From Cucumis sativus (Eukaryota > Streptophyta > Magnoliopsida > Cucurbitales > Cucurbitaceae): a DNA stretch of 64,000 nucleotides. The notes below the pieces were generated by a model, which was given only the letters and a program-made list of their open reading frames with translations, did no database searches and was not told where the DNA came from. The stretch's first letter is position 1. Each line of letters starts with the position of its first letter. This document shows, in pieces, positions 36,873-47,905 of this stretch. The position numbers and the translations under genes were made by a program. The stretch lies in contig NC_026655.2 in the NCBI RefSeq assembly GCF_000004075.3, positions 16,291,489-16,355,488 on the forward strand, written 5' to 3'.

Positions 36873-37488
36873 AAAAGAGTATTTTCATTTGAAAGGAATT
36901 GGAATTTTCACTATAGAATGTCTTGAAGTCAAAATTATTAAAAGTAGAATGTAAGATATATAAATGAATCAAAAGCATTTTTAAACATAGATGCTAAAAG
37001 CATATTAAAAGTTAATATGAATCCAAATTTGATGAATAGGAACTATACTTAATTTTTAGAATTAAAAGAACCCAATACTTGAGGAGGTAAAAATTAAAAC
37101 ATATAATTTAAGGTTTGGATGTAAATTGAGTTGGACCTAATTTTAAAATTAGAGGACAAAACTAAAATATGTAGTAAGGAAAGAAGGATGAATTTTAAAA
37201 TAAGTTTAAAAGTGAAGGAAGGAAGAGGATTATTATTGAGCAATAATTGGTAAAAGGTGTAGTAGATATATGAAAAAGAAAAGAAATATTTGATGGGAAG
37301 TAGTTATGAAATTAAATAAGTGGGTGAGTAGTTGGTGGCGTGGGTGGAGAAACAAAACATTTGTACAAAATGGGGAAAAGGGTATGAAAACTGAAAAGGA
37401 AGGGGGTTGAGGGCCGTTTCATTAATTAGTTTTTGACAAATAAAATTAAAAGCATTGTTTTGCATTACAAATTGCAAAGCCGACCAAT

Positions 37489-37518
37489 AAAGAAAAGAAA
37501 GAAAAGAAAGAAAAGAAA
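37489..37518 (+). repeat. AAAGAAAAG-type microsatellite
   Basis: Three to four units of aaagaaaag-like sequence in direct succession. Confidence 0.8.
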
Positions 37519-39965
37519 GTCTATTTATCACGGATGCTTTTGCTTTGGTTTCTCCCATATGTGTATGCCCCCACACGATTTTGGGTGAGTTAATCACCGC
37601 ACAAAATTCTTCACCTTAACTTTGACCCAATCTCCACCCATTCCTTTCTTCCAAAATATCTATTCCTAAATATGGTTTAGCTTCAAAATTATGTTTTTCC
37701 TCTACAATTTTCAACCATCCACCTTTTTTTTCTTCTTTGTATTTTCACAATTATATGTGTTCATCTCCTTACTTTTTCTTATTTGGTTATAATTAACATC
37801 GACCCCTCTCTTTCCTTTCTTTGACCAAATCGTTGGTTGATTCAGTTTTTTAATCTATCATGTTCACCCGTGTGTTTTAATGAAAGAGAGAGATTCATAC
37901 TACTTAAAAAAGAGAAAGAAGAAAGGAGAGAGAGGATGATAAAGTACAACAAATAAAAAGCGCACGAGTCCTTCTATGTCTTTCTTCGGACTTATATCTT
38001 TTTTTTTTTCTTTTTATGAGCTTCACGAAGATCTTATCTTAAACTACTTATATCTTATGAGTTCTTATTATATTACTTATTTCGCGCTTCTCTGATTTAC
38101 TCTTTTTTTTACTCTTTAAGGATTAAGCCATTACGAGAGCTACATGAAGGAGTTATGGAATTACACACAATCTTTTCACTGAAAGAGGAAGAACTCTAGT
38201 TCAACACCAATTAGGGAGAGGAGATATATTGGCTAGACCGTATAGCTTCTGATTTTGTAAGGACAAGTGTTCAATAAACCTACGAGATTGAAAATGATTG
38301 GTTTATGTGGGAAATGAGTATAGATGCTTATTGTATTACGCGAATGGGTTTCTAGAAGACTTAAAGTGAGTCAACAAGGGGATGAAAAGAGTAAGTTTAG
38401 TAATCGATCTCAGTTGAGGAAGAGTGACGTCCAGTTCAATTGTATCTTCATCTATATTAGTTGGAAAAGAGTTGGGGGTTGAATGTGCCCTAGCCTCAAT
38501 GTGGGATCGAAAGCTCGCATGTTCGGGTGTCATTTGAAGTAGAGTTGACAAAGGGAATTATCAGTTAGCCCGAGAAGAAGAAAGGCTAGGGGAAGGTTAT
38601 CAATATAAACTGAAAAGGATTAGAATGAATATATAAATAAAAAAAAAAAAGAGGAGATCTTCTTCAATAATAATAAAAAAAAAGGCACAGGTGTACTCAC
38701 AAAAGTTTCATGATCAATTTCCTCAAACTCAGAGTCATCACTCTTAGACAAGAAGTACAATAAAAATCCCTAAGTTAGTGAGACGTAACGCACTACGCGG
38801 TGGGGTAGGTCAAGGAATTTGGCTAGGTCAGATTGATCACTTTTTTTAGTTGAAGAAGTCACTTTTCTCGTTGTTGAAGCTACAACTTTAGTTCTTATAG
38901 CTCTTTCTTTCTTCAAGATAATTAATTAATAGAAATAAGCTGCTTTACTTACCGTATCCAATTGGACCACCCGAAGAATTCTCTCTCAAGATACTCTTTC
39001 TCGTTCTGCACTTTCTAAATGGGACATCATTCAAAGCTGATGACAAAGTGTTCGTAGTTTAAGAATTAGATTAGGAAGCAAGGAGGAAATAAATAAGTCA
39101 AGAAGGAGAATCAAGGGAAGGGAACATCATTTGCGCGCGAGAGGAGAAGGGCTTTTTCCTAATAGAGAATGTGCTAAGCATATGCTAACATCGACTTATC
39201 ATTATTTCTCACTTGGCTATTTGGTGGGGGAGTTCGAGTCTGTGATTTATTGGGACTTTTTCCCTAGGCTTTCTCTTTCTGATCTATGACTCCAAGCTTT
39301 CTTCTTTTCACCTTGCTCATAATAGCTTTTAATAAAATCGACTTCAGACAGAGATTGAGCAAGGGCCCTTCTCCCTACTTTTGCTTCTGTTGATTAATAA
39401 GTCGTGTACCGAGAACCATTTATGAGCCTTTCAACCTTGATGCCTCAATGGAAACAAGGACTGCAACTGAGCCTATTTCAGCTTCATTTGAATTTGCTTG
39501 CTTTCTGATGATTCATTTTCTTCTCATGCAAGAAAGAGATCCAATCTTTGTATTGCACATTTTCTCATTGAAGAGGAAAATAGAAGTATTTCAGAGGGGT
39601 GAGACATGTTAATCTTTTCATAAATACACCTTTTATCAGGCATTAGGATTTAGCTGCAAAAGCTAATACTTTTAAAACAAGAGATAGAAAAATGCAAGGA
39701 AGATGAGATCTCTAATACAAGGTAGAGGCTAGCTTTTTCTTTTTCCGTTGTAGTCTCACTTCTATTCTTTATGTATTTTATATTCAGAACAAGTCAAATC
39801 CCAATGGATAGAATCTATAAAGAAGTAGTCACTTGACCGTGAACCTTAAGGGGTCCAGCTATTCCTAATCGTATTCACACCTCAATTCAAATACCATTGA
39901 GAAAGGTGAAAGAAAATTCCCCTTGTTTAAAGGATGTGTGGAAGGAATGAACCCATTGAAAAACC

Positions 39966-40121
39966 CTAAACTTTCTTGTTTTGGTCAGTCACTAGAAGAT
40001 TGTCCGCTCCAAAGTCGATGCCCCACGTAGCGATTAAGGGACAAATGAAAGGTTTCAGGAGCATGCTATCACTCTTATATTCTAGCGCTAATGTTGTTGC
40101 ATCAATTCTTTCATAAGTCAT
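39966..40121 (-). CDS. Short ORF of unknown function (51 aa) in the distinct block
   Basis: On the minus strand an ATG at 40121 opens a 51-codon frame. Its composition is balanced and protein-like (begins MTYERIDATTLALEYKSDSM and contains FICPLIATWGIDFGAD), unlike the low-complexity frames common elsewhere in the window. It ends in a TAG at 39966-39968. I do not recognise the family. It may be a fragment of an organellar reading frame or of an old transposon protein. There is no evidence that it is expressed. Confidence 0.25.
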   Translation of the reverse strand: MTYERIDATTLALEYKSDSMLLKPFICPLIATWGIDFGADNLLVTDQNKKV

Positions 40122-40871
40122 TTTAATTTCGATAAAAGTTGCAGAATCTCTTGACTAGAAAGGAGAAAGAATGGTTTAAGCAAGAAGGTCAATTAAAAGG
40201 TAGAAACAAGGGCGAGATACCATGAATGATTAGAAAGAGGCTCTTAGATGCGAAGTCATCCTCCCTTTCTGCTTAGTTGACAACGGTTCTTCTTCCTCCA
40301 GAGGTATTATTCTCAAAAGTCTTTCATGGGGTGCTATGGTAAGGAAAAGGGGTTTAGTCCCGTTATGGAGATTTGAATCCTTCCACCCCTAGTAATTAAG
40401 TAAGAGGTTGTAACACAACCACGTGCAAAAGTTACTATTATATTTATATTTCCTTATAGAAGCTTTCCACTCTAGCCCAATGGAGAAAAAAAATGGTTCC
40501 ATTCGAATCTGTCATCACAGTTCTTGTTTAATAAGTGGCAACAACATTTTCTATTGTAGAAGTCACACACCCCTATCCCAAGACGTGTGACCAATTTGTT
40601 GAAGCATCCAACTATGCTAAAAAAGCTTGAATGGTATTCTTTTGAGATCAGAAGTTTCTATTTAAGTAGAGCCTTTATGTTGTTGTGGTAAAGCTTATAT
40701 AAGTCTTAGTTAATCTACTCAATAAGGTGACAACCTTAATAATTGGAGGAGAGATAGAGGCACACATAGAGTCATCCATGGGTTATACCTCAAGCTTTAC
40801 CTGACCAGTCATTATGGAAAAATAGAAGAAGAGGCAAACTTTGAGATCCCTAGAAAAAACCTTACAGGTCA

Positions 40872-41003
40872 CACTATAAGAATTTTGGACTATGCCGACA
40901 ATTTTTTATAGCAAAAAAAAGTTGACGTTGAAACCTGTCCACGTTTTTCTTAAGATCTGCCCACGTTTTTTTTGTGTCGAAAAAGACCAAAATTCTTGTA
41001 ATG
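40872..41003. mobile_element. CACTA-type miniature element, 132 bp
   Basis: The left end, cactataagaattttggac, pairs with the inverted right end, cattacaagaattttggtc. The similarity runs on through ...cgaca, for TIRs of about 28 bp. The ends are CACTA/CATTA, and a 3-bp TCA direct repeat flanks the element (40869-40871 and 41004-41006). Both are features of the CACTA (En/Spm) superfamily. The interior is only about 75 bases with two 'cacgtttttt' units, so it cannot code and must be mobilised in trans. Confidence 0.7.
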
Positions 41004-41450
41004 TCACTTTTTTCACAAGTACATAAACATCTTTGAGGCAGCAAATGCGCAAATTGATGTTTTGTGGATGAGAAATCTTTCTTAGTTGTGGCTCCCTCTT
41101 CCTCTACGTGGGGGTCTTTTCTATCTTCCTACATTCCCCCTCTCCTAAAGAATGAGAGAAAATATTAAATACCTTTGATCTCGCTTTGTGGACAAATGGG
41201 GAAAGTTGCTTCCCTTCCTCTTGATGTTGCTCTTCTTACCATCCTACTTAACAATAAAGTCAAAGATTTCTCATTAAGTAAGGCTATTATCTTACTCAAG
41301 AGATCTTTCTCATTCACATACCAATCAAGAAAAGTCTATTCAACAAGAGCTAAAACAAATACAACATTCTCAACTGAAAAAGCAAGAAGAAAGCAGAGCT
41401 AAGATTTCACATAGATTCATTCATTTGATCGAAGGCAAACCGGGTAAAGA

Positions 41451-41850
41451 TGAACATAATTAATTTTTTTTATTTTTAATTTCAAATGTCACACGTATGT
41501 TTGGATTAAAATATTTAAAATATTACTCTTCTAATTGTAGCAAAAAGTAAAGCATGCATAGATCTATTGAACCTATCATTGGAAAAAATTATACATATAT
41601 TAGAATTACATTTCAAAATTTTAGGAACCAAATAAGTATACAAAGTCCTATGGTTTATTGTGAGCTTATCTATATGATTTTGCTCTATTATGATCATAAT
41701 CAACTTAAAGGAAGAATCTAATTTTTGTACTTTCATGAATCTCTAACAAGAGATCCACTTAAAACATAAAACCAAAATATTAGTGTAAAGTTAGTTAAGT
41801 TTGTATATGATTAAGTAATTTTTTATGTATATGTTATTGTGAAATTGCAT
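41451..41850. other. AT-rich intergenic DNA
   Basis: Return to high-AT composition after the distinct block. Nothing recognised. Confidence 0.5.
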
Positions 41851-41859
41851 AGGGTAGCA

Positions 41860-42950
41860 TTTTAAGAATACAATATAGCAATTTTAGCACATTGTTTTAA
41901 AATTTTGCAAATATAGCAAAATTTTTACTTCATCTTAAATTTGTTATTATTCCTAAACTATCATTTAATGACTTATTTATCTTTATCTTTTTAATGTCAT
42001 ACTCATTATTTATTTATTCTTCAACTTTTTAAGGCCGTAATTATTTGTTTATTCTTATACTATAAAAGTTATTTATTCTTTCTGTTTTAATCTTAATTTT
42101 AAAATATCAATAGTACAATAATTGCAATATGAAATATAATATAATGGTTGTTGATCGGAGTATTTTAACTTCATTTGTGATTTTTTTTTTTTACTTTCTT
42201 CGATGTGTATTTTGAGTTGAATTTGATTCCAAATGATTTTGTTTTTTTACATTAATTTTTTGGTTTTACTTTGTCTCAGTTTCATATATCAGTATTGTGA
42301 TATACTTATATTATATGTATTAGTTGATTAATATATTTATTACGTGATTTTCGTTTTTTCAAATTTTATGCCATTAATTAGATTATTATTAAGTATATGA
42401 ATGATGTAACTTAGTGTATCATTATCAAGTATATTAACAATATATTGTTAAAGCATATCAATAAAGTGAATCATTATCAAGCAAGTTTAAAAGTGTATAT
42501 CAATAATATATCAATTGTATAAGTAGGACTTCAAACATATCAAATGTATTTAATCAATCAATTGTATAAGTGAAGAATACTAAATGTATCTGCAACATAT
42601 CAGGTGTATCAAACATACATTAGTAATGTTTTAGGTGTGTATCAAAAGGTATCGAGTGTATCAAAGAGTATCAGGTGCATCAAGTGTATCAATTAAATGT
42701 ATCGAGTGTATCAAAAAGTATCAGGTGTATCAAGAAGTATTAGGTGTATCAAGGGGTGTATTAGGTGTATCAATGTGTATAAGATGTATCAAACGTATAT
42801 TAGTAACGAGGGCATTTGTGACATCTTACCTCTTGATGTGTGGGTTGGGTTTTGTTTTTGCTATTTTCGCAAATAATAAAATGTGTGTGTCATGAACTTA
42901 ATTATTATAACTTATTTTGCTATTTTTGCAAGTGCCTCTATATTATAAGA
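41860..42950. mobile_element. Candidate non-autonomous element with internal tandem array
   Basis: The left end contains ttttgcaaatatagcaaaat (about 41914-41933), and the right end, inverted, gives cttgcaaaaatagcaaaata (about 42913-42932). These are the same terminal words as in the repeats at 12590-12830. Between them lies a tandem array of 'gtgtatcaa' units (about 42420-42810). Ends and target duplication are not clear, so limits are approximate. Confidence 0.35.
42420..42810 (+). repeat. Degenerate 'GTGTATCAA' tandem array
   Basis: Short units of the form gtgtatcaa, ggtatcgag, agtatcagg recur at 10-12-base spacing, densest at 42600-42800. The open frame through it (42635-42895) simply repeats the array as C-I-K-x-Y-x-V-Y-type residues and is not a gene. 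Confidence 0.7.
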
Positions 42951-42960
42951 GTATCACATG

Positions 42961-45900
42961 ACCCGTCTCTCAGTTAACGTTATTTACATTGTAGCATATT
43001 CAAATGAGAAGATGGTACTTTGTTGGAATTTTTTTAGGAGCTCTCAGTGTTGAAAAGAAATGTAAGCGTTGATAGTACTAAAGAAAAGAAGAAGAAAAAG
43101 AAGGTAGTTAGGTATGATTTTTAAAAAAAAAGAAAAAGGTGAGGAGGTTGAAATAGTTAAGCATATTTGATGATGATCACGTCTCCCTTTTGGTAACGCA
43201 CGCTCTCCCCTCCCTTGGATTGTCTTTTTTCCTCTCATCATACCTTTTCCCATCTTTCTTTTATTCATCTTTTGCCCTTCTTTTCTGGGCCCGCCTTACT
43301 TCTCAATTATTCATTTTTCTTTTATCTTTACTATTTTATACTTTTTTTACAACAAAAATAATAATAAATAATAAATGGTTATTATTTGTAATAATTAGAA
43401 AGAAGAATCTATTTTCACATCACAAAATAACAAGAAAATAAAGTTCTTTTTTTCTTTCAATTATTATTTTAAACAATCATTTTAACTTTGCCGTTTGAAT
43501 TCCTCTCCACAAAGGTTTTTAAATACTTTTAATATATATATATATATTTTTAAAATGTCTCAAAATTTTAGTTATTAAAATGGAATCCTACTTAATTTTT
43601 CATCCCTGATTAAATAAAAAATTGATAAATTTATATTGTTAATCTGGTGAACTAAATTTAAAACTTTTTAAAAATGAAAATCTTTTCTTTTAAAAAATAT
43701 GATTACATTATATCCACTATGACTACTTTTGAATCCTTGTAGAATAGAAAACGTAATAAAAATAAGAATGGAAAAGACACAATCTACTCCATTTTGGCTT
43801 CTTCTATCTCCACTTTTACCTAATAACAACATTCAAATTTACAATCCATATAGCTTTTCTAAAGGTGTTACTTGTTAGGGTTGATACCTAAAGGATTGCT
43901 TTCCAAGATTTATGATGAAATATAATGACATAAATAGACGACCCAACAATTAAAAAAAGAAAAACTAAACTCTTATTACTTTAATTTTTGGTAAATAATT
44001 AGTAAATGAATGGACAATATAGTAATTTTGGCATTATCAAGGTCAAACTTCAAGATGACACACATGGGAATAAAAAGCACTTGCAAAAAAAGTAATGAGG
44101 GAAAATATAGAAGAAGCATCCCCTCTAAAAAGTTTTGGTGGCTTCTTGCATCCAAAGCATGCATGTGGACTTTTCTCTCCCAATCCCCACCACTAACTTT
44201 TCTATATAGTTTTAGAATAAAGCTATGTTGTGTTGCTTTTGAGATGACCAAAAAAAAAAAAAAGAGGCACCCAAAAGGTTCCTTTTACAAATCTCACATC
44301 TTTCAATTTGTTTAATTTGATGATGCCATATTATTAATTAGTTTTATAAACAATACCCTTCTAATTTTATACCTTAACCTTTTCAAAAATCAATTCATAA
44401 CCTCTACAAATAAATTAACGTTACAAGAGCGTAACCAATTAAAATGACATATAAGTTAAACAATAATAAGAAATCTTACCACTTTGTTTCACTCTTTATC
44501 AATGAAACAATAATAATAATGATGGCGTGGACACACAACTTGTTTTGTTTTTTTTTTTTGGATCATAATAATAATCTATTATACTTCCAACACAAGTTTC
44601 AAAAGGTGAAGAAATTTACCAAAACAAAGAATTAAAAAAGGGTCTATAAAGTTTAAATCAATGGCATGCACTTTTAGATACATTTGCAAAAGGACAGACA
44701 TGCTTACCTAAGACCCTTGAGTGTAAAGTCTTGGAATCATTTCATCAAGACTTTAATGTCAAGATTTGTATATATATATATATAAAATATACATAAATAT
44801 GTTTTCAAAAATGTCTCAAAGAGAGAATTCAATTTCAAAAGGATGTGTCTTTATTATTGTTGTTAATTATTATAACTCTATCCACATGCTAAAGAATTGC
44901 CTTTTACAAACTCCTCCAAATCTAACATTTAACAACAATGTTAATTCATGACTACAACTAAACTAACATAGGTTATTATTTAAAAATTAATTTTCAAATA
45001 TATTTGTGGTTGGCAAACTAGTAGAGACCTACTGTATAGGGAGATTTGGAAAATTGGAGGATTTTAGAAAAAAATTGGGTAAAAAAAGATGACAATCAGA
45101 TAATTTTTCTTTTAGGTAAATGAAGTTGTTATTTTGGAAGTATTGAAATGCATCTCTTCAAAATATAAATTCTTTGGTTGTCATCTCTTTTACCCGATTC
45201 CCCCATCTCCCAATTTTAGATATAATAAGCGTGTAACATTTTTAAAAATTGTAAATATAGTCGAGTCTATTAACAATAAACTTCTATAGTTGATAGAATG
45301 TTATATTCTATTAATAATAGACCAATGTTGACAATATGTTTTATTATTGATATACTCTGACATATTTTATTATATTTTAATTTTTTTTAAAATATTACTA
45401 TATAAGTTAATACTTGATTCTAAGTGCGGTACATTAGGTAAATCTTGGTGGTTAGTTATAGTTAAATTTTTCAAAAACATTTAGTCTTTATTAACCTTTA
45501 TCTTTATAAATCTTAAAAGTATTCCACGAAAATTATTATTAGCTAGTATCAATAAAACTTTAACCTTTGGTTATCGAAAATGATATCAATGCATGGATTC
45601 ACAAAATATGTAAACTTCTTACAAAGTTGATTTTATAAAAATAAACTAATATATTTTTAGGTTTAGTGAGAGTAGAATAAAAACGAAAGTTTTGAAAAAG
45701 GACAAAAATGTGATTTGAACAACCGAGTGGATTGCACACTATCAATTGATGAAGTGAACTAATAAATGAAAATGGGGGTGTGAAGTGTGAACTCCCAACC
45801 CCATCCTCAACAATGAGAAAGAGAAAATCACTTGTCGGCATAATGAATATTATCAGCACACTTGCACAAATATATTACGACACGCCACTTTTTGCCAATG

Positions 45901-47905
45901 TAACATATAATAAATATTGACTTTTAGATCCACCTTCATCACAGGATGGTCTAGGTAAGGCTTAAAAGCCCATGGACGGTCCATGCTCAAGGAGAATATC
46001 CAGAGATAGACATGAAAAACCAGTCAACTTCATACACATATCTATATCAGTTTGAGAAACATCTAAACTCGACTCACTTTGTCACCTTACAACCTCAACC
46101 ATCATACCATTAATAGACTTGAATGCAACTACGACCCATTGACAAAAAAAAAAAAACATTATATATTCTTATTTGACAATCTTAAACTAGCCTAGCAGGA
46201 TAAATAGTTTTCACTAGCTTAGAAACCTTAACCTTACTTTCTTTTTTCTTTTTTCTTTTTTGTGGTTAGACTAAACTACAAACTCGCTTTTGACTAACTC
46301 AAGCACCCAAGATCTTTCATGCATAATAGTTTAACAAGCAAGACCAAACTAGGAAAAGAAATTCATAAATCAAACCCTATGAATGTGAAAGAGGTATACA
46401 CAACAACGACAAACGCATGCGAGATCCACGTCAACTCAATATAAACGTAAACATAAAAATAAATGCACGAAGCAGAAGAATGTAGATTGGAAATCTCATT
46501 AATTTGGAAGCTGAAATTGATAATTCTTAGTAGTAACATGTGGATGTATGGAAGTGGGGAATTAAAGGTTAGAGAGACAGTGGAGAGTACTGGACACATG
46601 TTTTGTTTCTTCTTTTCTCTCTTCCTACCATTACCATCTGATGAAGAGATTCTGATTCTCAGGAGGTGTGTAAGTATAATGTAACGTAAAGGCAAAGAAC
46701 ATTAAAGTTTTTTTTTCTTTTTCTGTATTTGTTTAAAAAAAAAGCCCACAAAAGCTGCAAATAGAAAGGTCAGAGGGAAAAACATGCGTTTATAAAACAG
46801 CCGTCCAAAAAGTTGGCTTCCAGAAAAGAAAAAAGATTGTACTAATTTAAGTCAAACTTCTCACTCTTTTTCAAATACTCTTTCTGGATCTGATTCCTTT
46901 TCCTCCTCTCATACCCTTTCCTTTCACTTTATTATTGTCTGCGTACCTACAATAATCTCAAACCATTACGTACTAAAAATATTCTTAACATTGCACTACA
47001 TATTTATATTTCTAGACACACTTTTTTTTCAAATTAAAAATTAGATTCTCTCTGTACCACAAACAAAAACCTGCACAAATAAGTGATAGTTAAATCTCTT
47101 ACTGATTAAAAAGTTTAAGGTGATAGTTGAAGGTTTGATATGAAGAAAATTCTTTCGATAATAGAAGTTACTATTAATTGTATCCGTTCATGAATATAAC
47201 AAAATTAGTGAGGATAAATATTAATAAGATTGCATCCTTTAGGGTATTAAATTATTGTTTATGTTTCATTTTCTAGTTTTGATGTAACCTCCTGATGCAC
47301 AATTTTGCAATAATTTGAGAGTTATTTTTCTTATGCATACAAGAACGGAGAGGTTGATGTACCATCCATTCCAATTTCCTAAAAGAACAAGAACTTATAA
47401 GATCAACCTTTTAGGCATCTGCATTGTCCATAGTGCATTCTAAATGGGCCTCGTGAACTGGCAGCATGAGTTTTGGGGCAACCAACTTAGCTTTAACAAG
47501 TCGATCAATTTATAGCCTTATTATTAAAATTTAATGATCTTGATATTTCCTAATGAATATTTCACAGATTTTATAATAGTATCAAATTATTCTATGGAAA
47601 TATGGACATGCTACAGTCATATTTTATTCCTTCATTCAAGCACATTTCAACTGTTACAATTACATCCATCTCTCCCCCAAAAGAAAAATGATGGTAATAC
47701 ATACAAGAGTTCTGCATAAGCTCAATACAGCTCATCTTGATGAATACACCACATGAAGGAAACAATCACACCCAAATGTACAAATGGTGCTCCGTAACTC
47801 AGCATTTTATTCCAAGATTAGAGAGTTTGGATGTTGCAGATTATTGGCCTTGCTCATTTAACTCTTTCCAACTGATACAGAGCTTTGCTTCCTTAGTTAT
47901 CATCG
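42961..47905. other. Gene-poor AT-rich intergenic DNA
   Basis: About 4.9 kb without a supported gene. Notable local items are an RY-type catgcatg at 44159-44166 and a (TA)n tract at 44769-44784. A diverged copy of the 12590-type repeat lies at about 45230-45410. The open frames here lack family resemblance. Confidence 0.55.
45230..45410. repeat. Dispersed AT-rich repeat, copy D
   Basis: Shows aaaaattgtaaatatag, then 'tctattaacaataaac', 'ctattaataatagacc', 'ttattattgatatac' palindromic units, and tttttttaaaatattactata at the end. This is the same architecture as copies B and C at 12.6-13.2 kb, but more diverged. Confidence 0.4.

Larger units (their letters stand above)
34351..37969. other. 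SMAX1 upstream region and AT-rich intergenic DNA
   Basis: No gene is supported. 34351-34800 is the probable promoter and leader of SMAX1, with A/G-rich tracts. An (AT)n microsatellite lies at 36849-36872 and an (AAAGAAAAG)n tract at 37489-37518. Open frames such as 34891-35157 are pyrimidine-tract artefacts. Confidence 0.55.
37970..41450. other. Compositionally distinct block, possible organellar (mitochondrial) insertion
   Basis: The base composition changes visibly: this block is about 40% G+C, while flanking DNA is about 25%. It lacks the long A/T runs of its surroundings. It is rich in words such as 'gaagaaag', 'ctttctttc' and 'ttgcgcgcgagaggagaagg' that resemble the non-coding part of plant mitochondrial genomes. 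No standard mitochondrial gene, tRNA or rRNA could be identified, so the assignment is a hypothesis from texture only. A short open frame (39966-40121, minus) and a later CACTA-type mini-element (40872-41003) lie inside. An old decayed retrotransposon is the main alternative. Confidence 0.35.

Noticed and set aside
42635..42895. 86-codon frame with repeated Cys-Ile-Lys and Val-Tyr residues
   Set aside because: It is the direct translation of the GTGTATCAA tandem array.
44010..44315. 101-codon frame and its antisense partner at 43976-44251
   Set aside because: Each is the shadow of the other, neither has a domain, and the context is intergenic.
44156..44800. Possible microRNA hairpin near the catgcatg motif
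   Set aside because: No mature miRNA sequence that I recognise, and no clean foldback of the right length could be drawn by eye.
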